NCBI RefSeq assembly: GCF_005239225.2
Contig: NC_133297.1
Span: 11,086,147 to 11,150,146, forward strand
Source of the DNA: Populus alba
Taxonomy: Eukaryota > Streptophyta > Magnoliopsida > Malpighiales > Salicaceae
DNA length: 64,000 nt
Direction: 5' to 3'
Made by a program: the position numbers and the translations under genes. A model generated the notes under the pieces. It was given only the letters and a program-made list of their open reading frames with translations. It was not told the origin of the DNA and did not search any database. Positions 1 through 13,800 of the stretch are shown here, one piece after another; positions within the stretch are counted from its first letter, which is position 1, and every line of letters begins with the position of its first letter.

Positions 1-191
1 ATCTGTAACCAAGTGCGGGATGTCATCCCTTCATATTAGTTTATGTCCTTCATATTGTAACATTTTTCTTCTACTGATTAAGAAATGACCTAGCATTTTA
101 TATCTGAAAGCCAGTTCTGTCCAAATGCTACCACAAGGCATAACATTGAGTCAACGTTTATTAGCTTAACTTAATAGAATTGACTACTTAC

Positions 192-1832
192 CCACGAGCA
201 TTTAGATTTCACGGTTTTCGAAGCCTTTGATAGCTGAACTCTTGCTTGCGTTGTTGCAGTAGCAGAAGAATCAATGTTTGAGTGAATATCATCTGTTGTA
301 ATGAAATAAATAAATTAGATATTGTAAGAGGAAAGCAAAAAAGGCCACAAGTGTCAATTAAGAGTAACTGGCACAAAGGAAAAATCCATCTTATAGGGAT
401 CGGGGACTCACCAATAACCACACCCTGGTCATGAACTAGAACAGCAAGATCCTTGAATATTTCATTTGCTTCTCCAATTTGTTCCTCTATGTCTCTAATA
501 CCCTGTTCCCTTTCCTCAATTATGGCTTCATTAAATGCGACTTCATTATCCAGAAGTATTACCTCCTGCCTGCACGTTTTTGTTCAAGGACAAGAATCAA
601 TGAAGGTTGTTTGAATCTTCCAATAAAAGCAACAACGCTGCTCTTTTTTTCCTTCTTTGAAGAAAATGAATCTACAAGGGGTTTGTTAAGATTTCAACGA
701 GAAAAAAAAAGGGTCTCAAAGTGGGGGTAGCTAGTTTGCACTGGTATGTTAAGAAACGAGCTACACAAAACACGTTACAGAAAAAGACACACGATTACAA
801 TCCGATTACGAAAAGGAAAGACAAGCAGCAACCCAACGAGTACAAACACAACCACAACCGATGAAAATTGACAACAATTACTTGCTCAAGCTTCTGTACA
901 GACAGTGTAACTGATTTGACTCTGTACACATCAACAGATTTGCAAATTCAACTGTTTTAATATATCCCGACATACTTGCAAATGACAACTCAAAATTCCA
1001 AAAAGAAGCAGCAGAAACTTTGATACACGAGTCAAGAGTAGGAGTAGGCAAATAACACAGATACCTTCTCTGTTCCCTTAAAAAAGGTTGGTTATCTTGA
1101 TCCATACTAGCGATCACATATTCACCGGAGCCAGAGCTGTATCCCAAAACAAGAAAAAAAAAAAACCAGCAAAGTTAACAAATTTTGAAAGGTAACAGCA
1201 AAAAAATAACAGGCAAAAATTAAAAAGTAGAAACAAGCAAGGAAAATAAAAGTTAGTGCACGCACGAAGGAGGCAAAGAAGATTGAGGAGGAAGAGAAGG
1301 AGAGTAAGTGGACTCGCGCTCAGAAGCAAGCTGTTGAACTTTCTGGAACTCTTGCAATGTGATTTGAAAATCTCTTGCTAGCTTCGCATCTTCAATTTTC
1401 TTGCTCGGCTTCAATTAAGAATCACAATCACAATTAGTAGCATAAAAATCAAATTAGCAAGGCAATAAAAAAAATACATTGATGTCAGGATCGTGGTCGA
1501 GTTCGCTCAACGACTTGAGTTTAGCAGAAGTCTCTTTAACTAACTGCAGAATCCGTTGCCTTGAATTATGCCTGTTAATGTGATTGAAGAATCGATGTTA
1601 ATTAATACATTGATTTACAGAGGAAGCGATTGACACAAAAAAGGAAGACAGACAGTTTGTGTCGGTGTTCAGGAGTGTCCTTGTCGGTTCCGATGGCATC
1701 GACAAGACGACGGAAGCCGGCAACGGCTGTGTTGATTTGGAAAATACCGGCCGCCACCGCTTGCGATGGGCTTCTGGAAGTGGAAGAACTGGAGGAAGGT
1801 CTCTTGCCATTTTGAAAATCTTGGAAGCTCAT
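192..1832 (-). CDS. SYP22: Vacuolar/prevacuolar syntaxin (Qa-SNARE, SYP22/VAM3-like), 3' end outside window
   Basis: Qa-SNARE for membrane fusion at the prevacuolar compartment and vacuole. Six coding exons can be joined in phase on the minus strand: 1654-1832, 1478-1571, 1266-1408, 1065-1136, 412-569 and 192-292 (249 codons). The protein starts [10 protein letters not shown]. It has an N-terminal Habc-type region ([20 protein letters not shown], then [11 protein letters not shown]) and the SNARE motif with [20 protein letters not shown] and DQGVVIDDI; the Gln of DQG fits the ionic zero layer. The last exon seen ends at SKCSW followed by a GTAAGT donor, so the C-terminal membrane anchor (about 20-25 residues in the family, whose Arabidopsis member is about 268 aa) must lie beyond base 1. 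The start is the first Met of the conserved MSFQD block. The intron at 570-1064 is the largest. Family assignment is firm; the exact paralog (SYP22 or SYP23) is inferred. Confidence 0.92.
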
Positions 1833-3228
1833 GATCTTCCGCTTTCTGTCTAAAAACCAGTAGAGTGATTTGGAATTGAAATGGAAATGGAAATGGAAGT
1901 AAGAGAAGTGAGCGAGCAGTGATCCGTTACTGTGCAAAAAGGAAGAAGAATATGCCAACCAGTCAAAAAGTCTTACCAATAATACTCCCATTTATGAAGT
2001 AAAAATAAAACTACAAATTAGTCTCCAATTTATCACATTGTTTATGAATCAGTCCCAACACTTTAACTTTTTTCTAGTTTTGGCTCATACTATTAGTTGG
2101 TCCTTCCTGTTTAAAACTAGTTCTCTTGTTAACCCATACATAAACGAATTAACACCATAGAGAACCTATATTTCATTTCAATATGAATTAACTAATTTCA
2201 ATTCTTAAAAGAAAAGATATATATGAATAAATAAAAATCAATTTTATACTTAAAATACAGTATTCTATATTATTTGATTCACTGTCCAAATATCAACCTG
2301 CAATATCTTTTTTTCAAAATAATAAAAAGTAATAGATAGCTAAAGTGAAGCAATGTTGGACAATTCCAATACTTTTAATCAAATTTTTTTAAAAAAAAAC
2401 TTTACACAAACAATGGAATTTTCCACGGTTTGTAATCCTAAACCAAGACGTAGATTTTATTATAGACTTTGTAGTTGAACTCGGATATATATTGCTAAAA
2501 AAATAAGTCACTTGTGGAGAGATTATTTAATGCTTAAATAAGTAAATATGAAAGAGAAATGAGAAAAATATAAGGATAAGAATGAAATAGTGAGTATGAG
2601 AAAATGGTAAGAATGTTTATGTGGTGATCCAAAATAAACTAATATTTTATACAGTATTTCATGGATGGAGTCAATGATGAATCATAAAATAAAAAAATAG
2701 ATAAATAATAGACTTTTCACAGGCTACAATTATAGAAGAAAGCTTGATTATAGAATTTATATTTGAGCTGAAAAAATAAATTATTCATAAATTAAGGGTT
2801 GATACTTTATGTTAGTTAATATACAAGATAGCAGTGAGTTAATGTAAATAGTTTCATCAAATTCAGAATTTATTTTTATATATAATAATTACACAAGTTA
2901 ATTTTTTATTTATTAATATGACATTCGGGTTATTTTATATATACTTGAGTAATTTTACGGATTTTAAAATTAATAATTATTATATTAATAATCACATAAT
3001 TGAAACTTAAAATTATAAGGAAAGTAAATATTTGATATCAAGTTATTGACATGAGCCACCTAGTAAATCGTTACAAGTCAACTTTCTCACTATTGAGAGA
3101 TTTCGGTTTACAATATTTTGTGCTCAAAGGACTGAGCTGAAATTTGTTACCAAAAAATATGGCGTAGAAGAGGCACAAAAGCCAGGGATGGTATTGTAAA
3201 TTAAGAAAACAATATATATGCGGTCAAG
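1833..3228. other. Divergent spacer between SYP22-like and RNF10-like genes
   Basis: The first 150 bases or so are likely the 5' leader of the minus-strand syntaxin gene. The rest is AT-rich with long A and T runs and no open frame resembling a protein. It must hold both promoters because the flanking genes diverge. I see no repeat family that I can name here. Confidence 0.6.
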
Positions 3229-3237
3229 TATAAAAAG
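3229..3237 (+). promoter_or_regulatory. TATA box of RNF10-like gene
   Basis: TATAAAAAG lies about 92-100 bases upstream of the ATG at 3329, a plausible distance for a core promoter with a short leader. It is the best TATA match in the preceding 300 bases. Inferred from sequence only. Confidence 0.5.
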
Positions 3238-3328
3238 CGTAGTGTATTAAAAAGTTCATTAACGAGGCAAGGTAAACGAGAAAAAAATTTCTAAATCGCT
3301 GAGGCAAAAACTTCAGGTTGAAAATTTC

Positions 3329-6300
3329 ATGTCCATCTTGCCTACACAGGTCCGAGGTTCCGCATCGTCTTCTTCGCTTGAATCTCCTCCTCTAAACCCT
3401 AATTACTCCAGTCATGGCTCTCCTCCACAATCTCGCTCCCCTCTCTCCCTCCAATCCCAGATTCAGCCTCAGTCTCAGCACCTCTCTGGTATTTCTAGGG
3501 TTTCTTCCTCCATTTCCTTAATTGATTTCTACTATTTTTCCTTAACTTCTTTTGAAGCTTATGTTTTTTCCTCTTTATTTAACTTCTTTGTTTGTTTGTG
3601 TGATTCGTTGGGTGAATATAATAGCTTATGTTTCACGTGCTTAATTGAGAGTTGGATTTTTCACTTGAATTTATTTATTTATGCAGAGGTGAAAAACTAA
3701 ATGAAATTAAAAAGAAAAGGAAACGTGAAAGAGGTTAATTTTGTTTTTGTTTGAAAATGCAATGAAATTGTTTACTTACTATTTTTTACTGCATTTGTTT
3801 TTGCAATGCAATCCTTATTTATCTATCCATGATTTTTATGGTTAAAATCAGATTAAGTTATAAAAAACTGAAAATTAGAATCATAAAACAATTCGGATCA
3901 CATTATAATGTGAGTATAGCATATCTAAGATGTCCTGGCCAGCATCAAGAGTTGTTCTTATACCCGTAAGAGAGTCTTCAGAGACTTACTGTGTTCATGT
4001 TTGATTAGTGCAACTTTTGTGGCAGGCAAATCGGCTCCAGTTACAGAAGATTCTGCCGGATCCTCCGCAGAGGTAAGGTACCAATTTGAAGTTCAATCGT
4101 AGAATCTGCTGATGAACTTATGGGTGCATTTGTTGGATGAAGTTCATAAACTTGAACCACAAAAGGATAGTTTTACCCATTCTTTAGATATCCAAGGAAC
4201 ATAAAAGAAACGGCATAGTTGAAACAGTGACAATAGTGGTTAACCACTACAGCTGACAGCTTGTGTTCGTTCTTTTTTGTATCTCTATTCAGGTGAATGA
4301 ATTAGGGACACCAAATAGTAAAAGAAGTTGGGCCCACCAAAATGCGCTCACAAATTCTCCATCTCAGTCAGGTGGTGGAGGGGTTGGATGTGTCCAGTCT
4401 AAAGGAAATATGTTAGGAAACATTGCCTCTCCTCAAAGTCAACAAAGTGTTGGGTCTGTCAACTCTCGAGGAGGAACTACACATGCTTCAGGAAGAAGAG
4501 CCCAGATGACTAATGCCAATCATTTGCTCAATTTTCATTATGACCCCATTTCTCGTCCTCAACCAAGGGCTCCTCCTCCAAGACGGCCACAAAAGAAAAA
4601 GGCTTACAACAAGGATTTGTTCCTTCAGGCTAATTACAAGTTCGTTGTGTTAGATACTGGAAGCTATGCTCCTGAATCATTGGATCCAGATAAAATGCTT
4701 AAATGGGAGGACATAATTTGTGTTAGGTATTCCACCACATTTCCAGTGCAGTGTCCAATTTGCCTGGAATATCCTCTATGCCCACAGATAACTTCTTGTG
4801 GACATATTTTTTGTTTTCCCTGTATTCTTCGTTACTTGTTAATGGGCGAGGAGGATCATAAAGGCGATTGCTTCAAAAGATGCCCCCTATGTTTTGTGAT
4901 GATATCTCCAAAAGATCTGTACACCATCTATATTGAGAAAGTCAAGCAGTATTGCATTGGTGAAACTATAGAGTTCATGCTTCTAACTCGACAAAAACAT
5001 TCTTTCGTTCCATTGAAGAAAATTGAACCAGAAGCAGAGACCGAACTGTGTTGCAACGATAACATCTATGATCCCTTCTCAAAGTTCACTTTCACTTCAG
5101 ATGTGGAATTGTCAGTAAGAAAAGCAATATCAGATTTGGATAGTTGGTTAGTCAGAGCAGATTCAGGTCTTGTGGATGATTTAGAGAAGCTTCCATATGT
5201 TTGCGCTGCAATGGAGCAGTTAGAAAAGAGGAAGAAGTATTGGAATGAGCAGAAGGCATGCCATGATGATAGATTCAATGTTAGCAACAGTCAGAAGGGA
5301 TCTCAAGGGCTTTTGTCAACTTTAACTACTGCTAAAGGTGAGCACAAAGCCTGTAGTTCTAGATCTGCAACACCATCTATTGATATCAATAACAAAAATA
5401 AGGGGTCTGATAATGTGATGGGGGATGTGGTTGAGTCACCAGAAGATGAAGATAGTGCTTTGTCATCCTCATATGAAGAAAATAAGAATTTCCAGACACA
5501 TGCAAATGGTTATAGAGACGTTAAGGATAAGGAGTCGTACAATTTCTACCAGGTTTGTGCTGTTGAGTTTGTATTTCATTTTCGTCTTTATTGCTTATTT
5601 ACCTCTCTGTTTACTTAAGAGGATAGAACTGTAACAAATTTCCAGAGTCTGATAGGGACCAAGAACCGGGACAAGGGCTTCAATTTATAAGTGTGTTCAG
5701 GATTGCTTGCCCTACTCAGCACTGCTCATAAGTTGATAACTAACATGGTTTTATTGATATCGCAAACACACAAAAGAAACTGTTGAATTGCAGGCTTAAC
5801 ATGCTTTGGCGGAGTTTGCTCTTTATTTGTATTTGTTCCATGTGTCTGAAAGATTGGTTTGCATAGACTGTCATCTGTATAATATGTGCAAAATGAAATG
5901 AAAGAACACAATGGAAGCAAGTAAATGAAAGAACACGGTGGAAGTAAACTAAGTGCATTTAATGGTATTTTTAAGTGTAAGTTTGTAGTCGATGAAAAGG
6001 ATTGGGCTCTCTGATAATTGGCCTCTTGATGAAAATTACAAATGGACGGTACTGTTATCTTAACAGTGAACAGAAGTAACCAGAATGCCAATGATCGTTT
6101 AAGAAGTTTTCTGCTCATTGCTTCATGCTTCCAAGTATTCATGACATTTTGTTATTGCTATAGCAAATACCATTATTTCTTACTGTTGAAGTGTGGCATG
6201 TGATGTGAAGTTTCTGTTACTTATTCCTGAATGTCTGTCTTTTCCAGGCAATTGATGGTCAGCACCTCATTCTTCACCCATTGAACATGAAGTGTCTTCT

Positions 6301-8714
6301 GCACCATTATGGGAGCTATGATTTGCTGCCTCACAGGTTTGGCCTAAGATAAAAAAAATTCTCTGTACCTAATCCAGATAAATTGCTTATGCTGTGACTG
6401 TTTTTCTCTGTACTTAATCCAGGTATTGAAGGATGTGCCGGTTCCTGTTCAATAAATGTGTTACAATTTTAGAACCTAATCTTCAATATCTAAAAAGCAC
6501 TGTATTTCATATCACTTTTGCTCATGGCATACCTTCTGCAGGGACACTAAATATGATTGTACAAATATTTTTAACTTTTTAATTTCATCAAAGTGCATGC
6601 ATATTTTACACTAATAATATCAATTTGCTTTTAGTAATGCTTTGTAGCTTTTGTTTTAATCTTCTAAAAATTGAAGTTCTAGGTCATGTATAAATGAGAG
6701 AATAGATACAGTAGGGTTCTTCATATTGGGTTGGAAGAATCAAAATACTTCTTAGCCCTTATCAAATCCTCATCGTATACGTTTCTCTTCTTAATTGAAG
6801 ATTTTTTTTTCATTGCAGAGTAAGTGGAACAATCTTGCAGTTGGAGACAATTACCCAGTCAGAGGCCATGAGAAGGCGCTACCGTTATTTAAGTCACTTT
6901 TCATTAACAACAACATTTCAGGTACCTTTTCACTGTTGACTGTTCTACATGTATCATCATATATCTTTATTATTTCTTATTGGTGACCTTCTATTTTTCA
7001 GCTGTGTGAAATTGATTTGAATACTGCACTACCTCCCAATGCCCTGCTTCCATTCATGGATGAAATCAAGAAACGTGAAAAGCTGCGGAAGCAACTTGCC
7101 AACAAGGTATGTTTATTTGGGCAGTGTAGACATTTTTCAACCTCAACATAAATCTTTGTTTCTGGAACAAAATAATCTGAATCTATTGAGCTGCCAGAAG
7201 TTCTTGCAATTGTTTTCTGATGAAAGTATTATGTGCCTCTTCAGTGTTATCATGTTTTGCATCTGCTTTTAATGTCAGTTGTCATGAATGAAAGTTTTTC
7301 TCTCCCTCTCTACTATGCAAATCCAAAATCGATATCTTAAGAAAATTTTGAAGACTTTTTTCTGTTTGCGCGCGAGAGCATGTGCTTATTCATAACAGTT
7401 ACCTGTACCTTTCACATTTATGCATGGTAAACTGTAGATTTTTGTGCTCCTGCTGTTGATTTTGTCATTCATGAGCTCATCTCTTTTGGTCTCCTTGTGA
7501 ATGTGTAAAACAATTTGCCCATGTTTTTTGAATTATATGCTTCTTCTTTTTTCCTAGGAACGAAAGGAGAAGATCAAGGCTGAAGCTGCTGCTTCTGCTT
7601 CTATGCCCACTTTACCCAGTTTTGGACAGTCGTCTTATGACACCTCCCCTAATTTCTCTATGGAAGACTTCGAAGGTATTATTGCACTTTGTGAACATGT
7701 TGACTAGGCTAAATCTAAGAACTAGGCAATTGTGATACCTGTTAGCAATTTCAAGGTGACAAAATGTCCATTTGAAATAAATAAAGAAAGTGAAATTGTA
7801 GGATATTCCCATATTGGTTAAGAATTAAATTGGGTATGGCCCTGTGTGCTGTAATGGACCCTTCCACCATAGCTTAAGCCTTATGTTGGATACTCTAATG
7901 GTCTAAATCTTAGTAAAGAGATTTCCTTGATCCTTAATGCATGAATTATAGTTAACTAACCAGAAAATTCCAAGTTGACCTAGTTTTATTGCATGCCTGG
8001 GAGATTGTTACTTGAAATTCCCTTGAGGATCCCTGCATTTTGCTCTTAGCTTTTTATGATTAGACATGGCTCCTAGAAGAAATTGTGACATTAGATAAAC
8101 TAGAACCTGTTTTGTGTCGTTTGTATTTTCTGGAACCAAATCGAAATCTTCAATGCTAGTGGTTACGATAAATGCTGTCATTGGGCTCATAATCTTTTCA
8201 GTGAATTTTTCTGAATGTATAAATGTTCTTGTGGCTAGAACTTTTTGCTCGGTGTTTCACTTATGTCCCCTGCTCTTCTTTTCTTTAGCCCTGGGTATTT
8301 CTTCCCGGATGTCATCTAGCCCTCCAGTTGCAGGGGAGAGGATACTGTTCTCAAATGTTGCAAGGTTTGGTTTTGCTGCTGGACATGATTCTCCAGCCTT
8401 GAAAATTGAGGAAAATGTTCCTCTACAAAATAACAAGCCAGGAAACAATTCTTCCAATTTAAATGGTATTACTTTTCGAGAAATTTTGTTGGTCTCGTTT
8501 AAGATTTATGGCATATGCATGTTTCATGTTCAGTCTATTGAATCCATTTGCTTATGTAGGTTCAACAAATCCAGGCCCATCATCGTTTGCCAATGTAACA
8601 GCCAGACCAAAACCTGAAGAAAATGTTGATCCGCCAAGGATGAACGAGGTTAGTAAGAAAGGGAAGAAACCAAATCGAGTCCTCTTATCAACAACCGGTG
8701 GTCGGCGCTACTGA
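3329..8714 (+). CDS. RING-type E3 ubiquitin ligase, RNF10-like
   Basis: Predicted E3 ubiquitin ligase of the RNF10/Mag2 type. Nine exons join in phase: 3329-3488, 4026-4072, 4293-5552, 6248-6336, 6819-6921, 7002-7106, 7558-7675, 8289-8465 and 8560-8714, giving 737 aa. The N-terminus is Ser/Pro/Gln-rich and disordered. A C3HC4 RING finger lies at about residues 223-269 (CPICLEYPLCPQITSCGHIF, then CPLC). The block FVVLDTGSYAPESLDPDKML just before the RING and LHHYGSYDLLPHR after it are typical of RNF10 proteins. After that comes a region rich in charged residues (FMDEIKKREKLRKQLANKER) and a low-complexity tail ending GGRRY. Exon 3 alone (1260 nt) carries the RING. The start is the first ATG after a TATA box. 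Substrates cannot be read from sequence; in yeast and animals the family acts in ribosome-linked ubiquitination. Confidence 0.9.
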
Positions 8715-9892
8715 AACTTAGGTTTTTAACTTTTCAACAGCGGTTAGCAACAGCTACTTTTTATCCCGAGGCCAACCTTGTGCATGAATTCTACAAATGA
8801 ACTAAAAGTACTGATACCCGGAGATGGCTCTAGAAAGAATAAAATGTGAATCTTTCTGTGTACAGTGTGTGCCTTCTACTATCCATTTGTGTTGTATGAC
8901 CATTGAAAGGATCACACATGCCATTCAGTAGAACTCTTGTTTGATATCAGTGAACCTCAAATCTTGTTGAGTGGCCGGATTCCACTCACAAAATTTATGG
9001 GAAATACTGCTTAGCGAGTGGGGTTAGCAAGAGATAGATAATCGCTCCACTTCCATGGCCAAAATGCTCGGGTGCTTTTTTATTATTAGAGATGACAAAT
9101 CTTTAAATCTAGCAGGAGTAGCTTTTGTACGGATCATTGCGTGAATTCCTCAACATGCTCGCATTTTTCTCTGCTAAACAGCATGCCCATATTGACTTCA
9201 AGCAAATGCACCAGGATGAGAGATAAATGGATATGGCTGTGTATGCTTTTCCGTGGGAAGTACAGCAGAAAAAGCAGGTGTGGATACGTTAGATATTGAA
9301 GATTTATTAATACATGACAGTTGAGGACAAGATGATAAGAAAATATTTCATTATATTCCCTATTTTATTTTTAAGAATACAAGTACGAAAGAAGTGTTAT
9401 TAAGAGCAAATGTAAGCTGTTAAGATATGTGCAACTACATGTTAGTAATTAGTCCCCTTTTTTTCAAGATGGAAGTTGTAATGATATATAATGAAGGTGT
9501 TAATAATTAGGTATTAATAAAAATAGAGAAATTTTTATTAAAATTTTCAAAAAAAAAATTATAATCTTAGACATTATTCAATACTTCACATTAGTAAAAA
9601 AATGTTTGAGATTTTATGACATTATAATTTGAAGTATGTTAAGTTTTTACTGCCACAAAATAATATGAAAATATAATAATACTCATGTTCACTATTTTAA
9701 TCACCAATGGGTCAATGTAAAAAAGATCAATAAATCCCTGTATTACTGATGGATACAAATGTAAATTTATTGAAGCAGTCCATAATTAAATTATCTATTG
9801 CTGCAATGAATTCATCACATATTTTAAGTTTTATTTAATATAAAATATGTAAGAATAAGATGCAAAGTGACATTTCCATGAGCCTTGTTTTG

Positions 9893-10080
9893 TTTTTACA
9901 TTTTCAAACGTAATTTAAAAAAAAAATTATTTTTTATTTTAATTTTTCTTTGCTTCAAAATAATTTCTTTTCTTTTGATATTTTCATATTGTTTTGATAT
10001 GTTAATATCAAAAATAATTTTTTTAAAAAATATATTATTTAATGTATTTTTTAATAAAAAATATTTTGAAAAATAATTAC
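9893..10080 (+). repeat. Dispersed AT-rich MITE-like element, copy 1
   Basis: Shares a core reading approximately TTTTGATATGTTAATATCAA then AAATAATTTTT (about 9990-10022), flanked by T-rich left and A-rich right halves that are roughly inverted. The same architecture recurs about ten times in the window. No coding capacity. Confidence 0.6.
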
Positions 10081-10420
10081 TATTAGATTCTCAAATATTT
10101 CCTAATACAAAACCGATTTTAGATTAGATTGGATTAGCAGCCCACACGATATTGTATGCCATATCAATTTTTATTTAACTTGAAAAAAATTTAGAAGATG
10201 TTTAAAAAAATATTTGATAATCAAATTAAATTATGATTTATTTAATAATACAATAAAAAGCAGGTAACAACATAAATAAATAAAAATCATCAATTACATT
10301 CATATATACTGAGTCCAGAAAAGTTACATCTAACAATTTGTCAAAATCACATGCGCCCATTAATGTTGGATTATCAATATGTCTTTGATACTTTTTTAAA
10401 CATGGATTTTAGACAAAAAT

Positions 10421-10423
<3 letters not shown>

Positions 10424-10462
<39 letters not shown>
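10424..10462. repeat. (AT)n microsatellite
   Basis: An uninterrupted AT dinucleotide run of about 39 bases in the spacer upstream of the MGP2-like gene. Confidence 0.95.
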
Positions 10463-10463
<1 letters not shown>

Positions 10464-10804
10464 CATGCTAATCCATCACTAATGATATTAAAGAGACTAA
10501 TCTATGGATTTATTGATGAAAATCCACCAATCGGAATCACTAATTCCAAATATACAAGAGTTAAATCAACACACGAGACTAACTTATAATTAAACTAAGA
10601 CTTGAGCGACTAAAGAATTACACTCTAGAAATATCCAATACACATACATACATGAATAGGTACGTTCAAAATGAAACGACATAGTTTGGTGACTAAAGCT
10701 TACTGGTGCCTTGCTATGGAGTCGTTTCCTCTCTGAATTCTCAGTTGAACGAAAAACAGTGAGAATCTTCAAGACTCGGCTATTTTTCAACCATAGGAAA
10801 AAAA

Positions 10805-13800
10805 ATGAGAACTCTGAAGAACAAGAGAGCATCGATACTGCAATTGGTTTGCGTTGCTGCGTTTTTCTCTCTTGCTGTTTTTGTCATTCAATCCTCTTTC
10901 TTCACTGGTTGCTTTTCTTCCTCTTCTTTTCAGATTTCCATCCTTTTTTATCTTCTTGATTACTATTATTAAACCCTAATGTATATGTATACAAATAATA
11001 ATAGCAGGTGATAATGGAAGCTCAGATCTCAATAAATACTTCAAAAAAGAAATTCGGATTTTGTCCGATTTCCAATCCTCTGTTAAGCAATGCGTGGTTA
11101 GCCTTTTTTTTTCCTTTAAAATTCGGATTGGTTCTGTTATTGTTAGATCTGAGATGATGATGATGATGATGATGATGTAGGCGAACAGAGGGTTTGGTCT
11201 AACAGCGAGTATAGTGGATCATTGCAAGTTGATTCTTAAGTTTCCACAAGGCACTAACAGCACCTGGGTCTGCTTCTGCTTCTTTCTCTCAAATTTTTTT
11301 TTTACCTTGATTAACGTTAAAACCTGCTAAATTTCCTCTTCTTCTTCTTGTTGTCATCGCAGTACAATCAGCAATTTAAAAAATTTGAACCATTGGAGTA
11401 TGATTACGATGTTTGTGACGCCATTCTGTTGTGGGAACAGGTTCTCGTTCTGTCGGTATCTGCTCTGTTCATTCTGCTTTATGGGAAATCATGAAACGCT
11501 AATCTATTCTTAAATGTGCAGTATCGGAACATGACGACTGTGCTCACTAGGGAGTATCTAGATACTCGGCCTGATGGATGGTTGGATTATGCAGCTTTAA
11601 GAATTGCTCAATTGTATGATCTTTAGCTTATTTTTGTATTGTTGTTTCATTTTTTTGCAAATTCTGGCTGGAGGAGCTTTTTTTGATGGTTGTTTTTGTT
11701 CTATTCCAGGGGAGCTAAAAACTGCAGCAATCGAGCTCTTTGCGAGGACCATCTCAATGTGATTCTTCCTGCAAAGCCTCCCTTTCATCCCCGGCAGTTT
11801 CGCACTTGTGCAGTTGTTGGAAACTCGGGAGATCTCCTGAAGACAGAGTTTGGAGCAGAGATTGATAGTCATGATGCTGTTATAAGGGACAATGAGGCTC
11901 CGGTTAATGAGGTAAATGGGAAATGCTAGTCCAAGTCAGTGGCATTGTTTCAGTTTACTCTTTTATACGTTTTAACAATAATACACTATATGTGGCTTTC
12001 CCCACTTTATTCTTTTGATAAATTCTGATTTTGCATTTGCATATACTATGTAGAAATATGCCAAGCATGTTGGGCTAAAGAGGGATTTTCGTCTTGTGGT
12101 TCGGGGTGCTGCTGCTAACATGGTGAAGATCCTGAATGGATCGAGTAAGTTTTTGTCTTTTTCTGATGCTGCAAAAGAAACTGTTATCTCCAGAGGTTAT
12201 TAGAAAATATTTTGACTTGTTATGCTTGGTTGGATTGTGCTTCTTATCTTGTTTTATGAGGGCATATGACTTTGATGCTCAACTGATTCATATGAATCAC
12301 TACAGTCCTTTTTTCTGTAGTTGACGTTCTTGTTGGATTTGTATGTAAGACACAATCAGATGTGGGCAATGCCTCTTACTGTGGTTATGTTTCATAAGAA
12401 GCACACAGGATTTGCTTTGTACATAAATCCTTAAACGCTTTCAATGAATGACTGAAATCTAGTCTATGCTAATTGGTTCATTAGCTCTACAAAACCACAA
12501 TGGCTTTGAGAACACAGGCTGAAATCTCATGATTGCTTGCTGATGTAGGGTTGGGAAGAAAACAGCAATAGATCAGCAGAGTTAAAGCTAGAAAAAAGTA
12601 GGACAGAAGTTGGAACTGGGAATTATAACTTATGGGGTTTAAGAAAATCTTTAGTTTCTGTAGTTTATGGATGAAATATAATAATACATTGCCATTAAAT
12701 TTCATTTGCAGCTTATTTATACTAAGTTTGCATTAAAATATATGATTTGAACTTCGAAACTAACCATCAAATCCTAGCCATCCAAATATTTTTTAAAAGT
12801 CACATGATAGTTACATGAATCTTGACTAAAATAAAACATAAAGTGGAAATAAAAAAAATAATTAAAAGCTCCTGTGTCACTTGCAAAAGAACAAAACATA
12901 GTGTTTTCTTTTATTTTTCTCTTTTATTTTTCCTTAAGTGGAAGGAAGACAAATGTGGACAAGAGAAATTGCTTTGAGGATCACAGGAAACCACTTGCTA
13001 TAAATTTCTTCTAGCTCCACCAATCTCTTCTCCAGCTGTGTGTATTCTACACAATTTTAAAAGACAGTACTTATAGGCTTTTCCTACTGCAGCTGATGAG
13101 GTGCTTATAATCAAAAGTCAAACCCACAGAGACTTCAACGCAATGATAAAGGTAACAACCATCTCTGAAATCACTAATTTTGTCTATTTTCCATTTAATT
13201 AGATGGTTTCCATCTCAGTAGATGGCTTAGTGGATGAAACTGTTTCATATGTGTTCTCCGTAATGCTGGAATACTTAAATAAAGGTAGCCAGCATCATTT
13301 ATTAGATGACATTCATGGTCTCCAGAAACTTTAGATTGATTTCATTACTATCTTTTTCTTACTATATATATCTTTCCATATGCATTATCAATTCCTTTTC
13401 ACATTGAAATTTATTAATAATTTTTTTCTAATTGTGGTTACATGATCAAGACTGAACGCATACTAACACATTTTTAATATTTTCACCTCAGCTTATTCCA
13501 AATCCTGTTTATCTTTTCCAAGGAATTGTGCTACGCAGAGGTGCCAAAGGAACCGGAATGAAAACTATTGAACTAGCACTTTCAATGTGTGACATTGTAG
13601 ACATATATGGTTTCACTGTTGATCCAGGCTACACTGAATGGTAAGTTTAATTCCCAATTCTCTATTTTACTCATGTTGGTTAGTTTAGTTCTCATAGTCG
13701 TGTTCTTGGTAATTGCATGACTTGTGTCTGCATGATATGTTCTCAATAGTGCATCATGATATGTTCGCAATTGTGCATTGAGATCACAATGTCTCTTTTT

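Larger units (their letters stand above)
8715..10804. other. Intergenic spacer, AT-rich
   Basis: The first 200-300 bases are probably the 3' UTR of the RNF10-like gene. The remainder is AT-rich and non-coding, with one copy of the dispersed AT-rich element (9893-10080) and an (AT)n tract. The last 100 bases should include the leader of the MGP2-like gene. Confidence 0.6.

Noticed and set aside
5726..6142. 138-codon minus-strand frame in an RNF10-like intron
   Set aside because: Wholly within an intron, no recognisable domain, low-complexity composition.
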